A stretch of DNA of 6,572 nt from an uncultured Flavobacteriales bacterium (GCA_946886545.1 CAMPIU010000174.1:1-6572); one strand, 5' to 3'. Shown: positions 1 to 6,153, numbered from the stretch's first letter. Notes: a model not told the origin generated them from the letters alone. Program-made: numbers and translations.

Positions 1-476
1 ATGTGGTAGTGGTTTTATTCCATGATCACGGAAGCCGTTATGTTGGAAAGATCTTCAACGATGATTGGATGCGTGAACGCGGATTCCTGGAAGAGGAATT
101 TAAAACTGCAGAAGATGTAATTGCACGTCATGCTGATCTTCCATTGGTAACTTTATATTCGGAAGAGTTGGTTTCACATGCTATTATGAAGATGCGCAAA
201 TACAACATTTCTCAAATTCCGGTTTTAAGAGACGGAGAATTGGTTGGTTCGTTAAATGATTCCCAGGTTTACCAGTTATTGGTTGATAATCCGGCGTTGA
301 GAGACACTCCGATCTCAAAGATCATGCAAAAGCCTTTCCCGGTTGTTCTCGGAACAACTAAGTTGGAAGAGGTGGCAAAACTGATCAATGAGCAAACACC
401 GGCAGTGATTGTGGAGCGTTCAAACGGAGATAAGCAGATTTTGACACGTCAAGATGTGATTGCTTCTTTGGCTTAA
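1..476 (+). CDS. cystathionine beta-synthase-like PLP enzyme, C-terminal part (CBS domain pair)
   Basis: The gene runs in from the left edge; the first complete codon is at position 3 and the TAA stop is at 474-476, leaving about 157 C-terminal residues. The first ~27 residues ([19 protein letters not shown]) match the end of the PLP-binding catalytic domain of cystathionine beta-synthase / cysteine synthase-type enzymes as found in Bacteroidota. Two CBS motifs follow: about residues 36-95 (containing [17 protein letters not shown] and GELVGSLND) and about 102-157 ([12 protein letters not shown] through [12 protein letters not shown]). The family condenses serine (or O-acetylserine) with homocysteine or sulfide in the cytoplasm, and the CBS pair usually acts as a regulatory adenosyl-ligand sensor. 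The catalytic lysine lies outside the window, so the exact substrate cannot be read. A cysteine synthase fused to CBS domains is the alternative name. Confidence 0.88.
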   Translation, partial: VVVVLFHDHGSRYVGKIFNDDWMRERGFLEEEFKTAEDVIARHADLPLVTLYSEELVSHAIMKMRKYNISQIPVLRDGELVGSLNDSQVYQLLVDNPALRDTPISKIMQKPFPVVLGTTKLEEVAKLINEQTPAVIVERSNGDKQILTRQDVIASLA

Positions 477-487
477 ATTTCCCGCAG

Positions 488-531
488 TAAAAATAATATA
501 CCTGGCAGCTATCGTCCGGGGCTTATTTTTA
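488..531 (+). terminator. candidate Rho-independent terminator after the CBS-domain gene
   Basis: An A-rich arm TAAAAATAA (488-496) is perfectly complementary to TTATTTTTA (523-531). Inside it a short GC-rich stem, CCTGG (501-505) with CCGGG (516-520, one G-U pair), closes a 10-nt loop. The T-rich run directly follows the GC stem, 12 bp after the CBS-gene stop. The shape fits an intrinsic terminator that could work on both strands, although the GC stem is only 5 bp and contains a wobble pair. Confidence 0.5.
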
Positions 532-615
532 AATGCAAAGAAGAAAAAGCAAAGCTTTTGAAGACGAAGTATAGTCTGAAATGACGTTATACGAGGAACA
601 AAGAGCGCAAAGTGT

Positions 616-1407
616 ATGAATAAAAAGATATACATAGATCAAATGCAGCGAACGGTGGAGATAAATTCCACCGTTTCGCGTATTGTCTCATTGGTGCCTT
701 CTCAAACGGAGTTACTGGTTGATTTGGGCTTGCGGGATAAGCTGGTTGGAATCACCAAGTTCTGCGTGCATCCTCCGGAACTGCGAAAACAGGTTCAATT
801 GATCGGAGGGACAAAAAACGTCAAAGTAAAACTGCTTGAATCACTGAACCCGGATTTGATTGTCGGGAACAAGGAAGAAAACAACCAAGCTGATATTGAG
901 GCCCTGGAACAAAAACTCCCGACATGGATGAGTGATATCTTCAACCTGGATAATGCATTGGAAATGATCCGTCAGGTAGGAGACATTACCGGAACGCAGG
1001 AAAAAGCCTCTGAAATTGTTTCGAAAATCAAAACAAACTTTGCCGGATTAGATGGATTAAAGCAACAGGGAAAAAGTGTTTTGTATCTCATCTGGAGAAA
1101 ACCCTACCTTGCCGCAGGCACGAATACCTTTATTGATTCTATGTTGACAACTTTAGGGTTCCAAAACGCCATGAAGCAGAACCGATATCCAGAAGTTGAA
1201 TTAAAGGAATTAAATCCCGATTTTATTTTCCTGAGTTCGGAACCATATCCTTTCAAAGAAAAACACATAGAAGAATTGGAAAATCTCTTTCCCGGAAGCC
1301 AGGTGCTTTTGGTTGACGGGGAATACTTTTCCTGGTATGGTTCCCGTCTCATTGAAGCTCCGTTTTATTTTAGGAAATTGTTAAATACAATTCAAGCCGG
1401 AAAATGA
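616..1407 (+). CDS. helical-backbone metal-receptor / ABC substrate-binding-like protein without signal peptide
   Basis: This 263-aa protein belongs to the class III periplasmic-binding-protein fold (BtuF/FepB type, usually annotated as helical backbone metal receptor). Evidence is the N-terminal block RIVSLVPSQTELLVDLGL (about residues 22-39), GITKFCVHPP (45-54), the LIGGTKN and LNPDLIVGNKEEN blocks (62-90), a long linking helix around 112-150, and the C-terminal lobe with AAGTNTFIDSMLTTLGF (166-182) and LNPDFIFLSSEPYPFKE (199-215). Such receptors bind cobalamin, haem or ferric siderophores for ABC import. The length matches the family, but the protein starts almost directly at the fold: the N-terminus MNKKIYIDQMQRTVEI has no hydrophobic signal segment, so export is not supported. 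No permease, ATPase or TonB receptor gene is nearby. No Shine-Dalgarno sequence precedes the ATG. The ligand is unknown. Confidence 0.8.
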   Translation: MNKKIYIDQMQRTVEINSTVSRIVSLVPSQTELLVDLGLRDKLVGITKFCVHPPELRKQVQLIGGTKNVKVKLLESLNPDLIVGNKEENNQADIEALEQKLPTWMSDIFNLDNALEMIRQVGDITGTQEKASEIVSKIKTNFAGLDGLKQQGKSVLYLIWRKPYLAAGTNTFIDSMLTTLGFQNAMKQNRYPEVELKELNPDFIFLSSEPYPFKEKHIEELENLFPGSQVLLVDGEYFSWYGSRLIEAPFYFRKLLNTIQAGK

Positions 1408-1421
1408 TAAGCTGGAAGTAT

Positions 1422-1429
1422 TAACTTTA
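1422..1429 (+). promoter_or_regulatory. candidate -7 box upstream of the DUF2141 gene
   Basis: TAACTTTA fits the Bacteroidota -7 consensus TAnnTTTG except for the last base. It lies 21 nt before the ATG at 1451, in the 43-bp gap after the upstream gene, and would give a leader of about 15 nt. No clear -33 TTG element is visible, so this is a weak prediction. Confidence 0.3.
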
Positions 1430-1450
1430 TATGAGCATATCTATTTTACC

Positions 1451-1894
1451 ATGAAAAGAGCACTTCTTACCTTTCTTTTATTCGCTGTTGTGTGCCTGGT
1501 GTCGCTTTCGTTCAAAGCACCAAGTTATCACACTTTAACCGTTAAAGTGACGGGAATCCGCAACGCTTCGGGCAGACTCCAAATCCAGATCTACCGGAAT
1601 GCGGAGAATTTTAAAAAAGAACTTCCCTGGAAAGTAAAGCAGTTTGATAAAGACGCAGTGAAAAATAATTCATTGACCTGTACGTTTACCGGAATTGAAG
1701 AAGGAGAGTACGGTGTTGCTCTTTTGGATGACGAGAATGCAAATAAGGAAATGGATTACACTCTATTTGTTCCGGATGAAGGTTTTGGTTTTTCTGATTA
1801 CTATCATACGGCCTGGAGCAAACCGAACTTTGAAAGCTTTAAATTTCCGCTGAAAAGTGACAAAACTGTTACGGTGAAGGTTCGGTACGTCTGA
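1451..1894 (+). CDS. DUF2141 domain-containing exported protein
   Basis: This 147-aa protein starts with a signal peptide: basic MKR, then a hydrophobic stretch LLTFLLFAVVCLVSLSF (about residues 5-21), with likely cleavage near FKA-P. The mature part fits DUF2141: a beta-rich opening (HTLTVKVTGIRNASGRLQI, 27-45), then the hallmark acidic block LDDENANKEMD (92-102) and PDEGFGFSD (108-116). This corresponds to the family's HDENxNxxxD ... P.EGYGFSN pattern. The first position of that block is Asp here rather than the more usual His. The family is common in the periplasm or outer envelope of Bacteroidota and related Gram-negatives and has no established function. The acidic DxN/D loop resembles a possible metal-binding turn (inference). 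Its TGA stop directly abuts the stop codon of the convergent gene. Confidence 0.85.
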   Translation: MKRALLTFLLFAVVCLVSLSFKAPSYHTLTVKVTGIRNASGRLQIQIYRNAENFKKELPWKVKQFDKDAVKNNSLTCTFTGIEEGEYGVALLDDENANKEMDYTLFVPDEGFGFSDYYHTAWSKPNFESFKFPLKSDKTVTVKVRYV

Positions 1895-3247
1895 TTACTC
1901 TTCGAAAAGAGGCATCCCGCTGATCATTTTGGTTATTTCGTGAAGCGGAAGCTTGTCTTTCTTGAAATTGATCTGTCCGCTGATCGCATAACGATCTCCT
2001 TTTTTTGCCTTGATCTCAATATTGATCGACTCAGAACTATTCAGAAAATCATTGAAGGCTTTAACAGGTCCCATATTTTCAATGACAGCTGTAACAAACG
2101 TACTTCCGTATATTTTGGTCGATTTTTCCAGATGTCCTTTCATAAAAAACACCTCGTTACCCGAATAAGGAATAACAGCATTGGGATCAACCCCGATGAA
2201 ATAAACATTTGCGGAAAGTTGTTTCAAATGGAAAACCGTATTCCCGAAACTCAAAGTCAGGTTTGGTCTGCGAACGGATTGAGGAAATGCTTTCCATAAA
2301 TCGTTTACGTCACAAGCATCTTTTGTTTGTATAATGAGGTTCATTACAGGTGTCGGCAAAAAGCCAATGATGTTCGGGAGACTGTCCTTCGGATCTTCCA
2401 AGTAAGTTCCCTTGAAATCGATCGCATAGGCTTCGATATCCCTGAAATGAGGAAGTCCTTCCGGTAAAAAGCTCAATAAAGTATCAGGCAGGGCATCCGG
2501 AATAAATCTCGAATAAACATACACTCCTTTTGGCTTCAGACCGAATTTTAAATTCGGGTATAATTTTTTCGGATAAGTAATTTCTCCTTCCAGGTTGATT
2601 GATTTCTCCTGGTGCTGAACGGATAGGTTCATAGAAGTAAAACCGCTTTTGGCAGGGAGCTTTCTTAAGTTTAATGCGATAAATTCATTCTTCTCAGGAG
2701 CCGCTTTTTTTAATTCTTTAAATGGGGTACTTAAAATATTCCGGGCAGTCATTTCCAGTTCTTCCCGGCTTGCTTTTTTTCCTTTGATCTGTTGAATAAA
2801 CAGTCCGCAGTTACCTTTGGCAGCACCGGCCTGATTGGATTTACAGTAATCTGAAATATGATTACGAAAAGCATTCGCATCCTTTGTTTGTACTGCGATT
2901 AATAAAAAATTTTTATTGTTTCGTTCGATACTGTAAAGAACAATGTCTTCTTGCGGATCGATGCGAAGTGACTTCTTATTTGATTCGGTATTGATGTTTT
3001 TTTCCATCAATTCACGAACCCTTTGAATGAATGCATCATCCTTTTCTGCAAATAAAGTATTGTAAATCTCTTTTTTCACGAATGATTCTGCATCCAGACG
3101 CAAAACCCATTTGGCATCATCAGGAATGGGAACCATCGGGTTATTTTGGTTTGTTGAGAGAATATTCAGACAAATAAAAATGAATAAACTGGATGCTGTG
3201 AGTAGCACTACAAGGAAGGCTGCATAAAAGCGTTTTTTTATTTGCAT
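1895..3247 (-). CDS. uncharacterised single-pass membrane-anchored / periplasmic protein
   Basis: I do not recognise a named family with confidence. The 450-aa protein begins with a positively charged MQIKKR, then one hydrophobic segment (about residues 7-30, AAFLVVLLTASSLFIFICL), followed by a polar Asn/Pro-rich linker and a large soluble part. It is therefore probably anchored in the inner membrane with the bulk outside the cytoplasm; cleavage is not obvious. The early motif IPDDAKWVLRLDAESFVKK (about 41-59), followed by LRIDPQEDIVLYSIERNNKNFLLIAVQTKD, resembles the layout of DUF3352/DUF4836-type envelope proteins (an 'IPADA..V..VD..S' opening, then alternating strands), but this is only a resemblance. 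Three cysteines after the TM segment (in YCKSNQ, GNCGLF and DACDVND) could form a disulfide. The TAA stop complements TTA at 1895-1897, adjoining the neighbouring gene with no gap. The start at 3247 is supported by the TM segment following immediately. Confidence 0.75.
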   Translation of the reverse strand: MQIKKRFYAAFLVVLLTASSLFIFICLNILSTNQNNPMVPIPDDAKWVLRLDAESFVKKEIYNTLFAEKDDAFIQRVRELMEKNINTESNKKSLRIDPQEDIVLYSIERNNKNFLLIAVQTKDANAFRNHISDYCKSNQAGAAKGNCGLFIQQIKGKKASREELEMTARNILSTPFKELKKAAPEKNEFIALNLRKLPAKSGFTSMNLSVQHQEKSINLEGEITYPKKLYPNLKFGLKPKGVYVYSRFIPDALPDTLLSFLPEGLPHFRDIEAYAIDFKGTYLEDPKDSLPNIIGFLPTPVMNLIIQTKDACDVNDLWKAFPQSVRRPNLTLSFGNTVFHLKQLSANVYFIGVDPNAVIPYSGNEVFFMKGHLEKSTKIYGSTFVTAVIENMGPVKAFNDFLNSSESINIEIKAKKGDRYAISGQINFKKDKLPLHEITKMISGMPLFEE

Positions 3248-3251
3248 GTCA

Positions 3252-3259
3252 TAAAGGTA
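3252..3259 (-). promoter_or_regulatory. candidate -7 box for the minus-strand membrane-anchored gene
   Basis: Read on the minus strand the sequence is TACCTTTA, seven of eight positions compatible with TAnnTTTG (last base A). It ends exactly 4 nt before the ATG at 3247, which would place transcription initiation at or near the start codon. No -33 TTG is apparent. It shares a 41-bp divergent spacer with the plus-strand box at 3277-3284. Confidence 0.4.
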
Positions 3260-3276
3260 ATTTTTTATTGAAATTG

Positions 3277-3284
3277 TAACTTTG
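3277..3284 (+). promoter_or_regulatory. candidate -7 box for the acyltransferase operon
   Basis: TAACTTTG is a perfect match to the Bacteroidota sigma -7 consensus TAnnTTTG. It ends 4 nt before the ATG at 3289, so the predicted transcript would be leaderless or nearly so. No convincing -33 TTG lies at the usual distance. This is the presumed promoter of the three-gene operon 3289-4992. Confidence 0.5.
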
Positions 3285-3288
3285 TTTC

Positions 3289-3840
3289 ATGGGAAAATTC
3301 TTTTTCTGGTTACTCAAGCTGTTCGGTTGGAGAATAGATGACCACGTTCCGAATGGAGTAAAGAAAGCAGTTGTGGTGATGGGGCCGCATACATCCAATT
3401 GGGATTTCGTTATTGGAAAAATAGCATTTGCGCACTATAAGGTGAATGCTAAATTCTTGATTAAGAAGGATTTGTTCTTTTTTCCGCTCGGTTATATACT
3501 GAAAGCAATGGGAGGTGTGCCGGTTGATCGCAAGAAGAACAACAATATCACAGATCAGGCAGTAAAGTATTTCAATGAGCATGAAAAATGCTTCATGGTG
3601 TTTACGCCTGAGGGAACGAGAGGATATCAGCCGAAATGGAAAAAAGGTTTTTATTATATTGCGGAGCAGGCACATGTTCCCATTTATATAGGTTATATCG
3701 ATTACAAACGGAAGATCGGTGGATTTCATTCACTTTTTGAACCAAGTGGTGATGTAGATGCGGATATTAAATATTTAAAGACTATTTTATCTGAATATAC
3801 AGGTAAAGTTCCTGAAAACGGTATTCGCAAGCCGGATTGA
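3289..3840 (+). CDS. lysophospholipid (1-acylglycerol-3-phosphate-type) acyltransferase family protein, PlsC-like
   Basis: This 183-aa protein carries the acyltransferase signature in order: the catalytic HX4D box as HTSNWD (H34 and D39), the substrate-loop motif KKDLFFFPLG (59-68), GGVPVDR (75-81), the phosphate-binding TPEGTR (106-111, EGTR at 108-111), and VPIYIGYIDYKRKIGG (130-145). The family transfers an acyl chain to a glycerol-phosphate, lysophospholipid or related acceptor at the cytoplasmic face of the inner membrane. It is short compared with classical PlsC (about 240 aa) and lacks a clear transmembrane helix; the hydrophobic FFFWLLKLFGW at residues 4-14 may act as an interfacial anchor. 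The acceptor cannot be read from sequence. It is the first gene of an operon; the next ATG follows its TGA by 2 nt. Confidence 0.87.
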   Translation: MGKFFFWLLKLFGWRIDDHVPNGVKKAVVVMGPHTSNWDFVIGKIAFAHYKVNAKFLIKKDLFFFPLGYILKAMGGVPVDRKKNNNITDQAVKYFNEHEKCFMVFTPEGTRGYQPKWKKGFYYIAEQAHVPIYIGYIDYKRKIGGFHSLFEPSGDVDADIKYLKTILSEYTGKVPENGIRKPD

Positions 3841-3842
3841 TT

Positions 3843-4631
3843 ATGACAGAATTCTTAAGAACAGTAAACGTTACACGTTATATTTCTCCTTTGCGTGAAG
3901 GGGGATCTTTACCTGCTTTGGTAGATGCAGACGACGATTTTAAGTACGTATTGAAATTCAGAGGTGCCGGACATGGAGTCAAAGCACTGATCTCAGAATT
4001 CCTGGGCGGAGAAATTGCACGAATCCTAGGGTTTAAAGTTCCGGAACAAGTTTTCGTAAATCTGGATGAAGATTTCGGACGCTCGGAAGCAGATGAGGAA
4101 ATACAGGATTTACTCAGAGCCAGCCATGGTTTGAATTTGGGACTGCATTTTCTTTCAGGGGCAATTACTTTTGATCCGGTAGTAACGAAAGTAGACGAAG
4201 AAACTGCTTCACGAATTGTGTGGCTTGATGCTTTTATCACGAATATTGACAGAACCTTTCGCAATACAAATATGCTGATCTGGAAGAAAGAATTGTGGTT
4301 GATCGATCATGGTGCTTCGTTCTATTTTCATCATACCTGGGAAAATTGGAAAAAAACAGCAAGTAGTAATTTTATTTATGTAAAAGACCATGTACTTTTA
4401 CCGCAGGCATCCAAAATGGATGAAGCGGATCAATTTGCTCATTCAAAATTAACCGAAGAAAAGATCCATTTGCTGGTAGATGCTCTTCCCGAATCCTGGT
4501 TGATATGGGAAGACCTGGAAGCAACACCGGATGAAATAAGAAGTGTGTACAAACAATTTTTGACAATACGTTTGAACCATTCGATCAATTTTGTAAACGA
4601 AGCTAAAAATGCCCGAGATGTTCTTATATGA
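3843..4631 (+). CDS. minimal HipA-like kinase domain protein
   Basis: This 262-aa protein resembles the HipA/PI3K-like kinase fold. An early loop REGGSLPALV (18-27) and YVLKF with K38 look like the glycine-rich loop and ATP-binding lysine, followed by helix SEFLGGEIARILG (51-63) with E52/E57. The catalytic segment is FITNIDRTFRN: D136 and N141 have the same five-residue spacing as HipA D309/N314. LWLIDHG (151-157) supplies the metal-binding D155. A helical C-terminal region follows (about 200-262). At 262 aa it is far shorter than HipA (about 440 aa), because the HipA N-terminal subdomain is missing. I chose the ATG at 3843 (MTEFLRTVNVTRY) over an in-frame TTG at 3837, since it fits the family start and lies 2 nt after the upstream stop. 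There is no HipB-like helix-turn-helix gene nearby; the partner is the overlapping DUF3037 gene. The substrate is unknown. Confidence 0.8.
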   Translation: MTEFLRTVNVTRYISPLREGGSLPALVDADDDFKYVLKFRGAGHGVKALISEFLGGEIARILGFKVPEQVFVNLDEDFGRSEADEEIQDLLRASHGLNLGLHFLSGAITFDPVVTKVDEETASRIVWLDAFITNIDRTFRNTNMLIWKKELWLIDHGASFYFHHTWENWKKTASSNFIYVKDHVLLPQASKMDEADQFAHSKLTEEKIHLLVDALPESWLIWEDLEATPDEIRSVYKQFLTIRLNHSINFVNEAKNARDVLI

Positions 4632-4992
4632 ATACGCAGTAATTCGTCTGGTTCCTCAAGTTGAACGGGAAGAATTTATCAATGTGGGTATTATTATCTT
4701 CTCCAAGAAAGAAAAATTCATCCGTGCAAAGATCGTGCTTCCGGAGGAGCGTTTGAAATCCTTTAAATGCGAATTGGACCTGGACCAGGTAAAAGCAAAC
4801 CTGAGAGCTTTTGAACTGATCAGTTCAGGATCAAAAGAGGGCGGACCGATTGCCTGTGAAGAATTACCCGAACGTTTTCGCTGGCTGACAGCCGTAAGGA
4901 GTTCAATTATTCAGACTTCGCGGCCTCATCCTGGGAAAACCAATGATTTGGAAAAGGAGGTGGAACGGTTGTTTGTGGAATACGTAGGATAA
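4609..4992 (+). CDS. DUF3037 domain-containing protein, partner of the HipA-like kinase
   Basis: This 127-aa protein matches DUF3037 over nearly its whole length. The N-terminal strand YEYAVIRLVP (7-16) is followed by VEREEFINVGIIIF (18-31), then LPEERLKSF (44-52), a helix containing DLDQVKANLRAF, and the C-terminal block ERFRWLTAVRSSIIQTSRPHPG (88-109). No signal peptide or membrane segment is present, so it should be cytoplasmic. The ATG at 4609 gives a 23-bp overlap with the kinase gene in another frame; an alternative ATG at 4618 would give a 14-bp overlap. Such overlap suggests translational coupling. From memory, DUF3037 genes often sit beside HipA-like kinases in Bacteroidota and Actinobacteria, but no function is established. 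Regulator, substrate or scaffold of the kinase are all possible. Confidence 0.85.
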   Translation: MPEMFLYEYAVIRLVPQVEREEFINVGIIIFSKKEKFIRAKIVLPEERLKSFKCELDLDQVKANLRAFELISSGSKEGGPIACEELPERFRWLTAVRSSIIQTSRPHPGKTNDLEKEVERLFVEYVG

Positions 4993-5000
4993 AAGTCATT

Positions 5001-5042
5001 TCGCCTCCCGTTGAATGGATTACATATGATAAAATGAGGCGA
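5001..5042. repeat. short inverted repeat in the DUF3037-rlmF gap
   Basis: TCGCCTC (5001-5007) pairs perfectly with GAGGCGA (5036-5042) around a 28-nt loop, within the 127-bp intergenic region. There is no T-run after the right arm (TGGGAAAATAG follows), so it is not a convincing intrinsic terminator. It could be a transcript-end hairpin or chance. Confidence 0.3.
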
Positions 5043-5097
5043 TGGGAAAATAGAATACATTCATTCAGATAAACAAACAATTAGCTAACTAGAAATT

Positions 5098-5105
5098 TAA
5101 GTTTA
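5098..5105 (+). promoter_or_regulatory. candidate -7 box for rlmF
   Basis: TAAGTTTA matches TAnnTTTG except for the last base and ends 14 nt before the rlmF ATG, which would give a leader of roughly 8 nt. The surrounding 60 bp is strongly AT-rich, so chance occurrence is quite possible. No clear -33 element is seen. Confidence 0.3.
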
Positions 5106-5119
5106 CAATTCTCAAAAGT

Positions 5120-6088
5120 ATGCGATCAGAAAAAAAAGAACACGTTTCAAAAAGGTTACATGCTCGAAACAGGAACCGGGACAGGTACGATCTGGATGCG
5201 CTTTTGATTTTTAATCCCGAATTGAAAGGGTATATGAAACCCAACCATTTTGGGGAAAATTCTATCGATTTTTCAAGTCCAACGGCGGTGAAGTTATTGA
5301 ATAAATCCTTACTCAACCATTATTATGGAATAGCGAATTGGGATTTCCCGGACGAGAATTTATGTCCACCAATACCCGGGCGAGCGGATTACCTTCATTA
5401 TATAGCTGATTTATTGGCAGAAAACAATTTTGGTGTCATTCCAATGGGAGAAACCATCATCTGTTTGGATATTGGAGTTGGCGCAAGTTGTATTTATCCA
5501 ATTATCGGGGTTACAGAATTTGGCTGGAAATTTATCGGGAGCGATATTGATCCAAAATCAATTGCATCAGCTCAGGATATTGTTGATGCGAACGAATCAC
5601 TTAAAAACAAGATTACTTTTAGGCTGCAAAAAGATCCAAGGGCTGTTTTTCGGGGAATTATTGGTGATTCTGAGAAAATTGAATTAAGCTTTTGTAATCC
5701 TCCGTTTCATGCTTCGCCGGAAGTTGCTGAAGAGGGAACCCGCAGAAAAATCAAGAATTTATCAGGGAAAACAGCAAAAACGCCTGAACTCAATTTTGCA
5801 GGGAATGGAAATGAATTAGTTTGTGATGGGGGTGAATTCCAATTCATTCAGAATATGATTTCGGATAGTAAAATCGTTGCGAAAAACTGTTATTGGTTTT
5901 CGACCCTGGTATCAAAATCATCTAATCTGAAAGGAATTTATAAATCATTAGAAAAAAATGGTGCAATTCAGGTCAAAACGCTTCCAATGGGAACAGGAAA
6001 TAAAACAAGCCGTATTGTTTCTTGGACATTCCTTTCCAAAACGGAACAAAAAGAATGGCGTGAAACGAGATGGAAAAAACAAAGGTAG
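5120..6088 (+). CDS. rlmF: 23S rRNA (adenine(1618)-N(6))-methyltransferase RlmF
   Basis: This 322-aa protein is recognisable along its length as RlmF, which methylates A1618 of 23S rRNA with S-adenosylmethionine. The N-terminal family block KRLHARNRNRDRYDLDAL (11-28) leads to NPELKGYMKPN (32-42) and DFSSPTAVKLLNKSLL (50-65), then WDFPDENLCPPIPGRADYLHY (74-94). The Rossmann-fold SAM motif is LDIGVGAS (116-123) with acidic SDID (141-144). The catalytic N6-adenine motif NPPF is at 193-196 (SFCNPPFHAS), and GGEFQFIQNMI (237-247) is the conserved post-catalytic block. The basic tail (WRETRWKKQR) fits RNA binding. Length is close to the E. coli enzyme (about 308 aa). It is probably monocistronic, with a terminator hairpin overlapping its stop codon. 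Confidence 0.96.
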   Translation: MRSEKKEHVSKRLHARNRNRDRYDLDALLIFNPELKGYMKPNHFGENSIDFSSPTAVKLLNKSLLNHYYGIANWDFPDENLCPPIPGRADYLHYIADLLAENNFGVIPMGETIICLDIGVGASCIYPIIGVTEFGWKFIGSDIDPKSIASAQDIVDANESLKNKITFRLQKDPRAVFRGIIGDSEKIELSFCNPPFHASPEVAEEGTRRKIKNLSGKTAKTPELNFAGNGNELVCDGGEFQFIQNMISDSKIVAKNCYWFSTLVSKSSNLKGIYKSLEKNGAIQVKTLPMGTGNKTSRIVSWTFLSKTEQKEWRETRWKKQR

Positions 6089-6104
6089 CGCCTTTGCTCT
6101 TTTT
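6074..6104. terminator. bidirectional intrinsic terminator overlapping the rlmF stop codon
   Basis: A perfect 6-bp stem CAAAGG (6080-6085) / CCTTTG (6091-6096) closes the 5-nt loop TAGCG. The loop contains the rlmF TAG stop (6086-6088). On the plus strand a T-run (6100-6104) follows after three bases; on the minus strand the six A's at 6074-6079 read as a six-U run directly after the stem. It can therefore end rlmF transcripts and also transcripts arriving from the convergent DUF5522 gene, whose stop lies about 110 bp away. Confidence 0.65.
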
Positions 6105-6106
6105 AG

Positions 6107-6121
6107 ATTCTTCCGAAGAAT
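6107..6121. repeat. small inverted repeat between the convergent genes
   Basis: ATTCTTC and GAAGAAT flank a single central C; with a 3-nt loop this gives a 6-bp AT-rich stem immediately after the rlmF terminator T-run. It may be an accessory hairpin of the terminator or chance in AT-rich spacer DNA. Confidence 0.3.
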
Positions 6122-6153
6122 TCGCTTATTTAATGTGGTTTAATTAAAGTGGC

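Noticed and set aside
533..574. 13-codon plus-strand mini-ORF (ATG at 533) just after a TATTTTTA box, a possible leader peptide for the gene at 616
   Set aside because: The box is part of the terminator-like inverted repeat, and the peptide has no run of regulatory codons or attenuator structure behind it.
420..635. 71-codon minus-strand open frame across the CBS-gene end and the intergenic spacer
   Set aside because: It overlaps two genes and a terminator-like hairpin; the Phe-rich hydrophobic translation looks like AT-rich noise.
1940..2299. 119-codon plus-strand open frame inside the membrane-anchored gene
   Set aside because: It is a shadow of the minus-strand gene, with no promoter or recognisable protein features.
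3310..3729. 139-codon open frame antisense to the acyltransferase gene
   Set aside because: It lies opposite a clear PlsC-like gene and its translation shows no family feature.
3837..3842. TTG start that would extend the kinase by two codons and overlap the acyltransferase stop
   Set aside because: The ATG at 3843 gives a natural N-terminus, is 2 nt after the upstream stop and needs no rare start codon.
3878..4264. 128-codon open frame antisense to the kinase gene
   Set aside because: Its translation is Ser/Lys/Pro-rich with no recognisable domain, and it fully shadows a conserved coding region.
3843..4992. Calling the kinase/DUF3037 pair a HipBA toxin-antitoxin system
   Set aside because: There is no helix-turn-helix antitoxin, the HipA N-terminal region is missing, and the partner family and gene order differ; only the kinase fold is shared.
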